64,000 bases of DNA from Vibrio rhizosphaerae (GCF_024347095.1 NZ_AP024904.1:558001-622000), one strand, 5' to 3'; counted from the stretch's first letter, positions 38,825-49,351 are shown. Notes: generated by a model not told the origin, from the letters alone. Numbers and translations are program-made.

Positions 38825-40891
38825 TCATTTTGAAACTGCGTATGGCCCCTCAAGTAATTCTTTGACGAAAGTCGAACCGCCGGCATTGTAGGCAATCCAG
38901 ACTTTTTCTCTTGCCCGGGTCATCGCAACATAGAATAAACGACGCTCTTCTGCATCCGGGAAAGTCTCATCGGATAAGGTCAATACATCATCCAAGTGTA
39001 AGGTCTTGGTTTTGGTCGGAAACTGCCCTTCATCGACATTGACAATCATGACAAAATCGGCTTCTTTCCCCTTACTGGCATGGCAGGTCATGAACTGGAT
39101 GTCGAGCTGACGGTATTGTTTTTGCCATGCCGTCAGCAATTCAGGTTTGTGATAGTGATTTCGGCCAAGAATTAATAATGATTTGACTTCATTCTTGCCA
39201 GCACTTTTGCGATTCAGTTGTTCAATAATCTTTTCCATCCGTGCCTGAGGCAGCAATACCACAGCATTACTTTTCTGTATTTTCAGACTATTCAGCGACT
39301 TCGATATCTGCTGTGGATTCGCCTGCACAAAGGCATTTGCCACCTCTGCCAGCTTGTTGTTAAACCGATACGTGGTATCGAGATGTGTCACTGTTGATGC
39401 AGGAAAACGCTGTCTGAAACCCGTCGTTAAATCAACATCAGACCCGGCAAACTGATAAATCGATTGCCAGTCATCGCCAACAGCAAAGAGATTCCCATTT
39501 GACTGATGTTGTGCGCAGAGCGCCTCCAACAATGCGAGGCGCGGTGGCGAAATATCCTGATATTCATCAACCATGATAAACGCCCAACGGGACTGATACT
39601 TTTTCTTTCTGACATAAGCCGTTGCCCGGCTAATCATCAGATTAAAATCCAGTTGTCCTTGCGTTTTAAGCATGTCATTCCAAGCCTGATAACATGGCCA
39701 ACATAATGCAAGTTCACTATTCAGACGCGGATAATCGTCCCGCTCGACCATTTTCTGCTGAATCTCTTTTTTACTGAAACCCAACAACGATAATTGTTCA
39801 ACTTGCTGCGTCAGCCAAGAAATCAATTTCGGGTTCTCAACATGGCTTCCCAGCTCTTCATCCCCTTTGATATAAGCAATCGGCCACTGATTCAAATGTT
39901 TCTGCCAGCGTTTAAAGTTGGTCGGGGTCATCCAGTGTTTTTTGAGCCAGTCAGTCATCCAGGCTTCTTTCAGCTTGGGTTCACTCACGATCGGGGACAG
40001 TTGCACGTCTTGTCCTTCAACCTCATGAATAATCCGTAACCCGAGTTGATGGAAGGTATGTACGGTAACCTGTTCCGCTGCAGGCCCGACCCGATCTTTC
40101 AATCGTTGCTCCATTTCCAATGCCGCATCTTTACCAAATGAAAGCAACAGGATTTGCGACGCATCGGCCAGTCCGCTTTCAATCAGATAGGCAACCCGGG
40201 CAGAAAGCACGCTGGTTTTCCCCGACCCGGCACCGGCTAACACCAGATTGTAATCATCATTCAAAAGAACGGCAGACTGCTGCGATGGATTTAAAGGCGA
40301 GGATTCCAATGTGTTGAATAACGTTTCCCAGCGTGCACGCTCAGCCTCAATCCATGCTTCATTTCGTTGTGACAGCATCACCGAAGGTTGATGGTACCAG
40401 ACGACCATGTCTGAAATCAGACCGGGAACCCGTTGTTCGATCTCTTCAATAGACATCCCCAACGTTGTCAAATCACGACTCACCTGACGATGCCATTCTT
40501 TAAGCTTGGAGTGAGCAAGAAAAGCGGGGGCATTCTGATGTTGATTCAGCGTCTGCTGCCAAGCCGGTAAGTAAGTGGATAGTTGAGCACACTGTAACTG
40601 ATGCCATTGACGGTAAGCAGCAACAGCTTGATCGGCAAACTTCCGGCACTGGGGCCAAGGCAGCCCTCGGATCAACCAACTATAGCGCTGGCCGTCATGT
40701 TCGTGGGCAAAAAATTCAAGTTCCCCCCACAAGATTCCGCGCCGGACACGGACTGAACCATTCCAGACTGCAAATGGAATTCTTTCTTCTGCAACACTGG
40801 AACGCACGATGAGTTTCTCGCTATCGATGGCGACTTGGTAAAACTCATCATTCATAAAGTATTTTGCAGTATTACTGGCTTTCAGCTGCAT
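38825..40891 (-). CDS. helD: DNA helicase IV
   Basis: A 688-residue superfamily 1 helicase (E. coli HelD 684). After a specific N-terminal domain of about 195 residues, the Q-motif LNPSQQSAV (200-208) and Walker A AGAGSGKT (219-226) begin the UvrD/Rep-like core, with VDEYQDIS as the Walker B motif and YVAMTRAREKVW at the end. It unwinds DNA 3' to 5'. Placement next to mgsA and yccS agrees with the E. coli order. Confidence 0.95.
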   Translation of the reverse strand: MQLKASNTAKYFMNDEFYQVAIDSEKLIVRSSVAEERIPFAVWNGSVRVRRGILWGELEFFAHEHDGQRYSWLIRGLPWPQCRKFADQAVAAYRQWHQLQCAQLSTYLPAWQQTLNQHQNAPAFLAHSKLKEWHRQVSRDLTTLGMSIEEIEQRVPGLISDMVVWYHQPSVMLSQRNEAWIEAERARWETLFNTLESSPLNPSQQSAVLLNDDYNLVLAGAGSGKTSVLSARVAYLIESGLADASQILLLSFGKDAALEMEQRLKDRVGPAAEQVTVHTFHQLGLRIIHEVEGQDVQLSPIVSEPKLKEAWMTDWLKKHWMTPTNFKRWQKHLNQWPIAYIKGDEELGSHVENPKLISWLTQQVEQLSLLGFSKKEIQQKMVERDDYPRLNSELALCWPCYQAWNDMLKTQGQLDFNLMISRATAYVRKKKYQSRWAFIMVDEYQDISPPRLALLEALCAQHQSNGNLFAVGDDWQSIYQFAGSDVDLTTGFRQRFPASTVTHLDTTYRFNNKLAEVANAFVQANPQQISKSLNSLKIQKSNAVVLLPQARMEKIIEQLNRKSAGKNEVKSLLILGRNHYHKPELLTAWQKQYRQLDIQFMTCHASKGKEADFVMIVNVDEGQFPTKTKTLHLDDVLTLSDETFPDAEERRLFYVAMTRAREKVWIAYNAGGSTFVKELLEGPYAVSK

Positions 40892-41159
40892 CGGTTATGC
40901 TCATTGACTTGAAGTTCAACGTATAAAATCAGTTACACGCGTAAGAATATCTGAAGTATGCCGTCAGTGCAGTTTAAATCCTGCTCGAAGGCAACGCGGG
41001 TCTATTTATATATAAAATGGCTACTTATCTCAATGATTCTGAAGCATCATCGTCATATCAGGGACATCTCATTGTTTCACGGATATGCACAGACATCACA
41101 AATATCACAACCGGATAGGTCGATACGTCAACGGCTTGTGATTTCCTGACAGGCGATCT
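40892..41159. other. Divergent promoter region helD/yccS
   Basis: Nothing recognisable besides promoter-like AT-rich stretches; a 45-codon membrane-protein frame begins at 41160. Confidence 0.4.
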
Positions 41160-41297
41160 ATGTCTTATTTTCTACTGCCCTTTCTATTTGCTATGTTATG
41201 CCTTGCTGTTGCTATGCCGATGACTGAAACGATGTATAAAAAGTTCAATACGTTACAGTACAGTTCTGATATCATTCACGATAGTGACACAACATGA
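41160..41297 (+). CDS. Possible 45-aa membrane protein upstream of yccS
   Basis: A 45-codon frame starting ATG 41160 with ACAGG six to seven bases upstream. It begins MSYFLLPFLFAMLCLAVAMP, a membrane helix or signal, then a polar tail (TETMYKKFNTLQYSSDIIHD). It ends 19 bases before the yccS GTG, which itself lacks a good ribosome binding site, so the two could be translationally coupled. I know no family; it may be a real small inner-membrane protein or chance. Confidence 0.4.
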   Translation: MSYFLLPFLFAMLCLAVAMPMTETMYKKFNTLQYSSDIIHDSDTT

Positions 41298-41316
41298 ATA
41301 GAATGGTTGAAATCCT

Positions 41317-43479
41317 GTGAAATCCCTCAGTCAGATTCGTGGTTATTGGGCGAATAAAACGTTCCATTATTCTGTCTTAATTTTAATCGCACTGTTAGGT
41401 GTGGTGGTGCCGACCTGGCATTATCAACTCTCAACCTGGATCACCCCGTTGATTCTGGGAATTATTGCGGCCGCCCTGACCGAACAGGATGACAGTATCA
41501 TCGGAAGACTTAAGACCATCGGACTGGCACTGATCTGTTTTGCGATTGCGACATTTTCAATCGAAATCCTGTTTCATCATCCCGTTTTATTTGCTATCGG
41601 CTTATCAATCTCCACATTTGGTTTCATTATGCTCGGCGCGATTAGCTCTCGCTATGCCAGTATTGCATTCGGATCATTGTTGATCGCCGTATATACCATG
41701 ATTGGTGAACATCAGAGCCCCGGATTCTGGTTTCAACCGACATTACTGCTTGCCGGTGCCTTATGGTATTTTCTCATTTCAATCGTATGGCTGATTCTAT
41801 TTCCGAATCGTCCGGTACAACATAATCTCGCGGTCGTCTTTCTCAATCTGGCGGATTACTTTGCACTAAAAAGCGAACTGTTCCATCCGGTCTCACAAGT
41901 GCAGATCCAGTCCTATCGGATCCGTGAAGCCAACTTCAACGCACTGATTGTCACGGCGCTGAATCAATGTAAGGCGACCTTACTTTCCTATAGCAAGAAA
42001 GGCCAGATACATACCACCAGTCATCATTTTTTGAACACTTATTTTCTCGCACAAGATATTCATGAGCGGATAAGTTCAACGCACTCCCGATATCAAGAGC
42101 TGGCGGAACACTTCGGACGCAGTGATATTCTGTTCCGTTTCCGGCATTTGTTAGAAACGCAAGCCCGGGCATGCCGCGAAATCGCGGCCAGCATCAAAGA
42201 AAATCGAGATTATCATCACCCCAATGCATCCGCTCTGGCACTGGATGAACTGCATCTCTCGATGCAGTATTTACACACCCATGCCCGCCCCGAGTGGAAA
42301 TCGTTATTCGCCCAGCTGAATTATCTGTTTAACAATCTATCCACCATCGAAAAACAGCTATGCAATATCGGACATCCGGAAAGTCTCCAGTTTGATGAAA
42401 ACCAACTTTCAGATACCAACCCTTATGGGTTGAGAAGTATGTGGCAGCGAGTCTGGAATAATATGAACCGGGACTCTTTGTTGTTCCGTCATGCGATTCG
42501 AATGTCCGTAGCATTCACCACCGGCTATGTCATTTTACAAACACTCGGTCTGGAACTGGGGTACTGGATTCTATTGACAACGCTGTTCGTCTGTCAGCCC
42601 AATTTTTCCTCAACCCGGCAAAGAATTACGCTCCGAGTGATCGGCACCATCTCGGGGTTATTTATTGGTGTTTTACTGCTCACTCTGTTTCCTTCACAGG
42701 CAAGCCAAGTCACAATGATCGTCATTTCGGGAGTGATGTTTTTTGCATTCAGGAACAATAATTACGGCTACGCCACCGGATTTATCACCGTCTTGGTCCT
42801 GTTTTGCTTCAATCAGATGGGGGCCGGATATGCCGTCGTTCTGCCCCGGTTACTTGATACACTCATTGGATGTGGTCTTGCCGTGCTGGCCGTCTCTTTT
42901 ATCCTACCGGACTGGCACGCGAAAAGGCTTCACCGGGTCATGGCTGAAGCTATCCGGAGTAACAAAAATTATCTGGATCAAATGATGGTGCAATACCGCA
43001 TCGGTAAGAAAGATAGCTTAAGCTACCGCGTCGCCAGAAGAGAAGCACATGACCAAGATGCTGCGCTCACGACAGCCATCAATAATATGCTGTCTGAGCC
43101 GGGTAAATACAGAAAAGCCGAAGAAGATTGTTTCCGCTTTTTGACGTTAAATCATGCCCTGCTCAGCTATATTTCAACGATTGGTGCGCACCGGACCCAG
43201 TTGGGGGATGAATCGGTCCTCCATTTAGTTCTTAACGGACACCGAGTCATTCACCAGCATCTGCAACAACTCCATGAACAACTAGAACATCAAAACAGTC
43301 AGGATATTGACCCAATAGAAGAGACGGGATTAGAAAAGCAACTGGCAGAATGGCATGAGGAAGATAAAGGCTCGGTCCGTTTGGTACTACAACAACTACA
43401 CCTGATTCACCGGATTCTTCCCGAATTGCACTCACTGGCGGACAAATTGTCTGCCCGGGTCAAACAGGAAGCACGCTAA
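41317..43479 (+). CDS. yccS: YccS-family membrane protein
   Basis: A 720-residue inner-membrane protein with the repeated half structure of the YccS/YhfK (FUSC-like) family: five or six helices at about 18-165, a cytoplasmic domain of about 220 residues, a second set of helices at about 395-530 (FVCQPNFSSTRQR and the following YATGFITVLVLF are typical), and a C-terminal helical domain. Related proteins (AaeB type) export aromatic acids; YccS itself has no proven substrate. It starts at GTG 41317 with no clear binding site, 19 bases after a small membrane-protein frame. Confidence 0.88.
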   Translation: MKSLSQIRGYWANKTFHYSVLILIALLGVVVPTWHYQLSTWITPLILGIIAAALTEQDDSIIGRLKTIGLALICFAIATFSIEILFHHPVLFAIGLSISTFGFIMLGAISSRYASIAFGSLLIAVYTMIGEHQSPGFWFQPTLLLAGALWYFLISIVWLILFPNRPVQHNLAVVFLNLADYFALKSELFHPVSQVQIQSYRIREANFNALIVTALNQCKATLLSYSKKGQIHTTSHHFLNTYFLAQDIHERISSTHSRYQELAEHFGRSDILFRFRHLLETQARACREIAASIKENRDYHHPNASALALDELHLSMQYLHTHARPEWKSLFAQLNYLFNNLSTIEKQLCNIGHPESLQFDENQLSDTNPYGLRSMWQRVWNNMNRDSLLFRHAIRMSVAFTTGYVILQTLGLELGYWILLTTLFVCQPNFSSTRQRITLRVIGTISGLFIGVLLLTLFPSQASQVTMIVISGVMFFAFRNNNYGYATGFITVLVLFCFNQMGAGYAVVLPRLLDTLIGCGLAVLAVSFILPDWHAKRLHRVMAEAIRSNKNYLDQMMVQYRIGKKDSLSYRVARREAHDQDAALTTAINNMLSEPGKYRKAEEDCFRFLTLNHALLSYISTIGAHRTQLGDESVLHLVLNGHRVIHQHLQQLHEQLEHQNSQDIDPIEETGLEKQLAEWHEEDKGSVRLVLQQLHLIHRILPELHSLADKLSARVKQEAR

Positions 43480-43684
43480 GCGCAGCCTCCGGTACATTGC
43501 CTTCAACCAGCATACAACCACGCTGTCTGCCCCCACAACTACCGATAGAAAAATCGTCATTCAAACTCGGTTTACATAAATCATATTTATCAAACGCACT
43601 TAAACTGACGTTTCGTTGCAAAAATAAACGATTCTGTGCAGCATTCTTGCTTTTGTCTGACATTACACGGACAAAAGCATTCAT
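43460..43684 (-). CDS. Possible small Cys-containing protein overlapping the yccS end
   Basis: A 74-codon frame on the minus strand with a very good ribosome binding site (TAGGGGGTTCG before ATG 43684). It overlaps the last 20 bases of yccS in opposite orientation. The protein has three cysteines (DLCKP, GSCGG, RGCML) and a Lys/Arg-rich start. No family is known to me. The strong binding site is the main argument; a chance frame cannot be excluded. Confidence 0.4.
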   Translation of the reverse strand: MNAFVRVMSDKSKNAAQNRLFLQRNVSLSAFDKYDLCKPSLNDDFSIGSCGGRQRGCMLVEGNVPEAALSVLPV

Positions 43685-43783
43685 CGAACCCCCTAGACTC
43701 TAAAACTGAGCCGTACGAGAAACATACAAAATCAGAACATCGTGGCCTTACTGAATCAAGTAATGGAGAAATGGAGTATAACG

Positions 43784-43996
43784 ATGCAGGCACAACTCAA
43801 TCACACTCATCATTCTTTTCCGGTATCCGAAGCTAGTTTGTCAAGCTACCAGTTTGAATCGCTAAAAGCACAACTCAAACAGTTGACACCAGCGCAACTA
43901 CGTCATCTTCAGAGCGAAATCGACGCCAGCTTATCTTCGGAAAGTTCGTCACTCCTGACGCATGAAGAGCTGGACTTACTCTCCAGCCTGTTTTGA
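43784..43996 (+). CDS. Small hypothetical protein (70 aa)
   Basis: A 70-residue protein with TGGAGTATAACG before ATG 43784; the in-frame GTG 43742 is rejected. It has a polar, His-rich start (NHTHHSF) and then a helical hairpin (SYQFESLKAQLKQLTPAQLR, LQSEID) ending LLTHEELDLLSSLF. That ending recurs, in my memory, in short vibrio proteins of unknown role. It precedes another small gene by 114 bases on the same strand. Confidence 0.6.
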   Translation: MQAQLNHTHHSFPVSEASLSSYQFESLKAQLKQLTPAQLRHLQSEIDASLSSESSSLLTHEELDLLSSLF

Positions 43997-44110
43997 GAGC
44001 GACCTGACATGCGTCAGTTTACAAACCCAAATCACACCAATCGCATTCAAGAAAAAAATGTACCTGAGTCATATTTTGGCTATAATGTAACCACGACCAA
44101 GGGAGTTTTT

Positions 44111-44440
44111 ATGTCTGTATCTGCACTTCAGTCCGGTTATCAAATGATCGATCATGCAACTCAAATGACCAATGAGGCAAGTCGTGATCTGAATCGTGCC
44201 CAACGTCGTTCCGATGAACAAATGCAGCAAGACCCAAACGTGGTCGATCCTTCACTCGCTCCTCAGCAAAATACCAATCCCCTGCGCCAACAAAAAGAAA
44301 TGGCCGACAAACATCCGGATCAAACCCAAGTTGACGCCCTGATGAAACTCAATCAAGCAACACAATATAACCGTGTTGGCGCGAACGTGATTCAGCGTGA
44401 ACAGGATATGATTGGCTCTTTACTCGATATTCAAGTCTGA
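44111..44440 (+). CDS. Small hypothetical protein, flagellar-rod-like C-terminus
   Basis: A 109-residue soluble protein with an excellent ribosome binding site (AAGGGAG before ATG 44111). The N-terminus (SALQSGYQMIDHATQMTNEA) and C-terminus (NRVGANVIQREQDMIGSLLD IQV) are both amphipathic, with a Gln/Pro-rich middle. The ends resemble the terminal helices of flagellar rod and hook proteins, which pair in coiled coils, so it may be an axial-like or chaperone-like protein; this is only a likeness. No flagellar genes adjoin it. Confidence 0.6.
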   Translation: MSVSALQSGYQMIDHATQMTNEASRDLNRAQRRSDEQMQQDPNVVDPSLAPQQNTNPLRQQKEMADKHPDQTQVDALMKLNQATQYNRVGANVIQREQDMIGSLLDIQV

Positions 44441-44485
44441 TCGTTACCGTTACACTGCATGGTCATATCAATAGAATGGCAATGC

Positions 44486-45967
44486 TTATTTAGCGAGTTC
44501 CGGCCACAGTAGCGACAAATTCAGATGTGTTTCAATCGCATCAGCAACCCGATTGAGGGCATCATCTTTGCGTTGTGTGTGATCAAGAATCTGAAGCTCA
44601 CCGCTACCGGCCCACTGACACAAACATTGCATGACGTCTGTCTGATCAAAAATGCCATGCAGGTAAGTCCCCAACACCTGACCGGCGTGATCTACCAAAC
44701 CATCCTCCCGGCCATCCTGTAATCGAATGACGGGTCGATCACGGTTGCCATCGCGCCGACGGGAGTGTCCGGCATGGATTTCATACCCTTTTACCGACAC
44801 ATGATGCCCTTCGGCAAAGCTGAGTGAGCCCCGAACATTCGTCAAATGTTTGTGTGCCATTAATTCAGTATCAATATCGAGCAACCCCAGCCCCTGACTC
44901 ACCCCCGGTGTCCCTTCAATTCCCAGTGGATCACTGACAGTCTGACCAAGCATTTGGTATCCGCCACAAATGCCGATGACCTTACCGCCATAACGCAAAT
45001 GCTGCATGATATCTTTATCCCACCCCTGTGATTTCAAAAACGCCAAATCTGCACGGGTTGATTTACTGCCGGGAAGAATAATCAAATCGGCATGACAGAG
45101 TCTTTCTCCTTTTCTGACATAACGAAATGAAATTTCGGGGTGATGGCGCAAGGCATCAAAATCGGTATGGTTACTGATACGAGAGAAGACTGGCACCACG
45201 ACTTTCAGCTTCTCATCGCCCTCGCGAACTTCGGTCGCGACAATTGCATCTTCGGCTTCGATATCCAATCCATGTAAATAGGGCAACACTCCGATTACCG
45301 GCTTTCCGGTCTTCTGCTCCAGCCAGTCAAGTCCTGACTGAAGTAAACGAATATCCCCGCGAAACCGATTAATGACGAAACCAATCACTCGCGCCTGTTC
45401 AGACTCGGAAAGCAACGCCAACGTGCCATACAAATGCGCAAAAACACCGCCGCGATCAATATCTGCCACAATAATAACCGGTACATCGGCTGCCTCAGCG
45501 AATCCCATATTGGCAATATCATTGGCACGCAAATTAATTTCGGCCGGGCTGCCTGCCCCTTCAATCATAATACTGTCGTATGTATCGCTGAGATGCCGAA
45601 AGGAATCCATCACCACATGATGCGCCGTCTTTTTATAATCATGGTAACAATCGGCCTCCATATTGGTGACCGCTTTACCCTGCAAAATAATTTGCGCACC
45701 GGTATCAGAATTTGGTTTGAGCAACACCGGGTTCATATGAACAGTGGGTTCAATCCCGGCGGCAAAAGCCTGTACCGCCTGAGCACGACCGATTTCTCCT
45801 CCGTCTGGCGTCACGGCACTATTCAATGCCATATTCTGCGGCTTAAAAGGCGCAACCCTGACTCCGCGACGATAAAGCACCCGGCACAGCCCGGCGACAA
45901 GGACGCTTTTCCCCGCATCCGATGTGGTACCCTGTACCATCAGTGCATTTAACGCAGATTTCATCAT
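44486..45967 (-). CDS. cobQ: Cobyric acid synthase
   Basis: A 493-residue glutamine amidotransferase that amidates adenosylcobyrinate a,c-diamide at four positions to cobyric acid. The N-terminal ATP domain begins [14 protein letters not shown], and the C-terminal class I glutaminase domain has nucleophile Cys334 ([10 protein letters not shown]) and GTYLHGIFD with the catalytic His. The length matches E. coli-type CbiP/CobQ (about 485-510). It is a single gene about 9 kb from cbiA-cbiB, and no B12 riboswitch is visible upstream. Confidence 0.95.
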   Translation of the reverse strand: MMKSALNALMVQGTTSDAGKSVLVAGLCRVLYRRGVRVAPFKPQNMALNSAVTPDGGEIGRAQAVQAFAAGIEPTVHMNPVLLKPNSDTGAQIILQGKAVTNMEADCYHDYKKTAHHVVMDSFRHLSDTYDSIMIEGAGSPAEINLRANDIANMGFAEAADVPVIIVADIDRGGVFAHLYGTLALLSESEQARVIGFVINRFRGDIRLLQSGLDWLEQKTGKPVIGVLPYLHGLDIEAEDAIVATEVREGDEKLKVVVPVFSRISNHTDFDALRHHPEISFRYVRKGERLCHADLIILPGSKSTRADLAFLKSQGWDKDIMQHLRYGGKVIGICGGYQMLGQTVSDPLGIEGTPGVSQGLGLLDIDTELMAHKHLTNVRGSLSFAEGHHVSVKGYEIHAGHSRRRDGNRDRPVIRLQDGREDGLVDHAGQVLGTYLHGIFDQTDVMQCLCQWAGSGELQILDHTQRKDDALNRVADAIETHLNLSLLWPELAK

Positions 45968-46144
45968 CGAACGGCTCCATCAGAAAGAAATAAGCAACTG
46001 TTACTATCAGAATTTTGGAATGCACTCAAAGAATCATCACCAGCTGCCAGGTAACACTTGAATATCTGTCTTAATCGTTTAAATTAAAAATCAATATATT
46101 ATACTTCTCTATATATAAAGGGAATCAAACCGATAGGACCATTT

Positions 46145-46672
46145 ATGCTAAGACAGGCTTTCAGTCTCTCCATTACAGGCCTTGCTTTTATCTTTGCGCC
46201 GCTGGCAGCTCACGCTGCAAATTTTAATTATAACTATCTTGAAGTCCGAGTCGGTGGTGGGCCTGAATCTATCGGTTCTGAATTCAGTATGAGTCTTGTG
46301 GACAATTTTCATGTACTTGGCCATGCCGACACTCAGATGGATAACGATTGGGATCTCGCGGGAGGCATTGGTTTTAACGGGCCGATAACACAATTTGCTG
46401 ATATATACGGTGCCGTCCTGCTACATCAAATCAAACGCCCCCGGGATGAAGGGGGTAAGTCAGACACTCTGGGAGAAATCAACATCGGTGCCCGGCTATG
46501 GATTGGTGAAAAACTCGAAGTCTATAGCAAACTTGGTAAGCTTGATAAACGTTCTGTCGTGAGCTTCGGTGCGCGCTTCCACTCGACCGATCAACTCTCT
46601 TTAAATATGGGATTTGATAATAACGGACTGTGGGGACCACGAACTATACTTGGAGTCCGCTACGAATATTAA
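46145..46672 (+). CDS. Predicted small outer-membrane beta-barrel protein
   Basis: A 175-residue protein with a Sec signal (cleavage likely after AAHA). The mature part is a series of amphipathic strands with alternating aromatic residues and short Asp/Gly turns, ending in RTILGVRYEY with an aromatic C-terminus as in BamA substrates. Length suggests an eight-strand OmpA-like barrel. It resembles YfaZ-type vibrio barrels in style; no function can be given. Divergent from cobQ. Confidence 0.7.
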   Translation: MLRQAFSLSITGLAFIFAPLAAHAANFNYNYLEVRVGGGPESIGSEFSMSLVDNFHVLGHADTQMDNDWDLAGGIGFNGPITQFADIYGAVLLHQIKRPRDEGGKSDTLGEINIGARLWIGEKLEVYSKLGKLDKRSVVSFGARFHSTDQLSLNMGFDNNGLWGPRTILGVRYEY

Positions 46673-46677
46673 TCACC

Positions 46678-46708
46678 TGTGACTGGTTTTCGCCGGAAGC
46701 CAGTCACA
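46678..46708. terminator. Hairpin between convergent genes
   Basis: Nine-bp stem TGTGACTGG / CCAGTCACA with a 13-base loop; no T-run. Confidence 0.5.
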
Positions 46709-46768
46709 ATGCACATCATCGAATCCCCCTATATTCCCTCAAATAGTGAACAGACTGGCCAACCATCT

Positions 46769-49351
46769 CTAATGAGACTGAAGTACACTCGACGTCACTG
46801 GCGTCCAATAATGATCCCGGAAATGAAGCAGTGCCTTATATAGATTCTCTTCGCGAATCGGTTTGACCAGAATGTATTCTGCCCCGGCATGTAAGAAATC
46901 ATTCTTGGTTTTTTCAGTATCATCGGCAGTACATGCATAAATGGGTGTATCCAGCCTGAGTTGATGTTTGACGAAGTCGGTGACTTCAACCCCATCCATG
47001 CCCGGCAACTGGTTATCCATCAGAATCAAATCAAAACCAATTTTTTTCAGTGTTTCCACGGCCGCTGTGCCGTCTTCAACCCATGTCACCCGCAAGCCAA
47101 AACGATCACAAAATGCCTTGGCGATATAAGCATTGGTCTTGTTATCTTCAACTAATAAAACGTGAGGAGATTGCTCAAATAGCTGGTCTGAGGAACTTTG
47201 TTCAACGGGTTCTTCTGCTTGTTTAACGTGATATTGTTCAACCTCAATCGGAATGGTGAACTCAAAGCAGCTGCCTTTGCCGACCTGAGAAGAGACCGAC
47301 ACCGATCCCCCCATCAGTTCTACCAAATTTTTCACAATCGATAGCCCTAAACCACTCCCACCGAACTCACGGTTCGATGTTGTTCCCCCTTGAATAAAGG
47401 GTTCAAAAATCAACAAAAGTTCATCATGTCCAATGCCAATACCGGTATCGGAGACGGAAACATGGAACATCGCGCCTTCTTCCGAATGGTTTAAATTAAT
47501 CAGGACACAGATCTCACCCGCTCGGGTAAATTTAATCGCGTTGTTCAGCAAATTAAAGATGATTTGATTCAAACGGATTTGGTCAATAACAACGATGGTC
47601 TCTTCCTGAATATTGGTCATCACATCCAGCTCAAGTTCCTTTTCCTGACATAATGGCTGATAGATTCGTTCAATCACACGGACCGTCTCAATCAAGTGGA
47701 AATGAACCGGATTTAGTTTGAACTTATTCTGTTCAATCTTGGAGAAATCAAGAATATCATTCAAAACGGCAAGCAGATGCTCGCTACATAAACTGAGGAC
47801 ACCGACCTGTTCACGCTGCTTTTCATCCGTCACACTCTCCTTCAATAACTGTGAGACCCCCAAAATCCCATTTAAAGGCGTTCTGACCTCATGGCTCATC
47901 CGAGCCAGAAAATCAGCTCTGGCACCAGCCGCTCTTTCTGCTTCACTCCTCGCTAAATGGCTTTGTTTCTCAGCCTCAGCAATTGTCGTGACATCCTGCC
48001 CTTGCGTCAGAACAGACTCGATACGGCTTTCGGTCACAATCGGAGAAATCGTCCAGCGGAAGATTTGATTGTCAAATTCTGTCGCAACTTCTTTTAGCGT
48101 CTCACCATTGGACGCCTTTTTGATGCTGGGAATTAACCGCTCTTTCAATTCATAAAACGCTGAAACCTCACTTTCCTTGGAAAATTGCTTCACTGCAGCG
48201 GGATTCATCCGCAGTAGACGGCCATCAGCCCCCCATAAAATCGTTGGTGCAATTGAGAAGTTGAACAAATTCTCAAATTGCTTTTCTTGTTCGGATAAAC
48301 GCTTAAAGGTGTGTTCAAGTGCTCGCCCGAACAGGTCAAATTCCTCGATCTTTGAACCATGGAAAACATGTTCCCCGCCACGGTCCACAATTGAGCGACT
48401 AAACTGCACTAACTTTTCAATCTCAGCCCGAATTCGCTTATGTAACCATCGCCATAAGATAAAAGAAAACAACGCGGTCGCAACAAGAATGAATACGACA
48501 CCGTAATAAAAATTACGCTTCAGTTTGACCACATTCTGATTGTCCTGAACGGCATACATGATCAGTTGGGTCGGATTCTCATCGACATTCAGCTCCGTGG
48601 TATTGACCGTATAGGATTCAAGCCGATCAGAGTGTTGCGGGTGAGCCAGAACATCCTGTTCTGAGTATGACTCTTCGCCGTTGAGAGTCGTCGAAAGCAC
48701 ATTCGACCCGATAGCAAGAATCAGATTCTGCGAATGACTGCGAGCGCGAATCTGTTCGATAAGATTGTAATTATTATTAATCACAAACATCACATACAAG
48801 TAACCGATCAGTTCACCCGAATGGCTCACAAGTGGCGTTCTTCTGGCCAGTGCATAAACCGTCTCCAGCAAAGATGGTATTTTCACCAACATCCATGCAT
48901 TGTTCACCGCCATCCGGTGTGAAACAGATTCCAATTCATTCGGTACAATGCCGTAGAACTGAGCATTTCCGTCATCCCACAGCATATGATTTAAACCCGC
49001 GATAAAACGGACATCCGGTGTATTATCGGGATCAAGCTGATCTACAGAACGAAAATATTGATCAATATACTGCGACTTGCCAGAGCTTACCGCATGTAAT
49101 AAATCAGCATTGGTCGCACTGCTGTCTTGATGGATTTTGAGTAAAGAAAGACGGAAGTTGAGCATCCCCTGAACTAATCCTGAGGTCTGATTTGCCGTTC
49201 GCTGCACTTCCTGAGCGATTAACTGACTACTGATCTGATAGTTCTGAAACAGGACACTAAATGTCAGAATGACAATAATAATGGTAATTGCCCGAGTAAA
49301 ATAGGTTGCTATTTTCTGTTTCTGACGAATAGGGCTCGGTCTGACGTTCAT
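46769..49351 (-). CDS. luxQ: Autoinducer-2 hybrid sensor kinase/phosphatase LuxQ
   Basis: An 860-residue hybrid kinase, within a residue of V. harveyi LuxQ. It has a membrane helix at about 16-38, a periplasmic LuxQ sensor domain (about 40-275; VDQLDPDNTPDVRFI and MLWDDGNAQFYG match LuxQ) and a second helix at about 280-300. A PAS-like region follows, then a histidine kinase with His487 (MSHEVRTPLNGI), ATP-binding GGSGLGLSIV and a receiver with Asp779 (LILMDNQLPGMDG). There is no HPt domain, so it would pass phosphate to LuxU and LuxO. It lies 36 bp downstream of luxP. Confidence 0.95.
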   Translation of the reverse strand: MNVRPSPIRQKQKIATYFTRAITIIIVILTFSVLFQNYQISSQLIAQEVQRTANQTSGLVQGMLNFRLSLLKIHQDSSATNADLLHAVSSGKSQYIDQYFRSVDQLDPDNTPDVRFIAGLNHMLWDDGNAQFYGIVPNELESVSHRMAVNNAWMLVKIPSLLETVYALARRTPLVSHSGELIGYLYVMFVINNNYNLIEQIRARSHSQNLILAIGSNVLSTTLNGEESYSEQDVLAHPQHSDRLESYTVNTTELNVDENPTQLIMYAVQDNQNVVKLKRNFYYGVVFILVATALFSFILWRWLHKRIRAEIEKLVQFSRSIVDRGGEHVFHGSKIEEFDLFGRALEHTFKRLSEQEKQFENLFNFSIAPTILWGADGRLLRMNPAAVKQFSKESEVSAFYELKERLIPSIKKASNGETLKEVATEFDNQIFRWTISPIVTESRIESVLTQGQDVTTIAEAEKQSHLARSEAERAAGARADFLARMSHEVRTPLNGILGVSQLLKESVTDEKQREQVGVLSLCSEHLLAVLNDILDFSKIEQNKFKLNPVHFHLIETVRVIERIYQPLCQEKELELDVMTNIQEETIVVIDQIRLNQIIFNLLNNAIKFTRAGEICVLINLNHSEEGAMFHVSVSDTGIGIGHDELLLIFEPFIQGGTTSNREFGGSGLGLSIVKNLVELMGGSVSVSSQVGKGSCFEFTIPIEVEQYHVKQAEEPVEQSSSDQLFEQSPHVLLVEDNKTNAYIAKAFCDRFGLRVTWVEDGTAAVETLKKIGFDLILMDNQLPGMDGVEVTDFVKHQLRLDTPIYACTADDTEKTKNDFLHAGAEYILVKPIREENLYKALLHFRDHYWTPVTSSVLQSH

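Noticed and set aside
45968..46144. Cobalamin riboswitch upstream of cobQ (and, separately, of cbiA at 57105-57445)
   Set aside because: I saw no conserved B12-box or receptor-like junction; a covariance search would be needed to exclude a diverged one.
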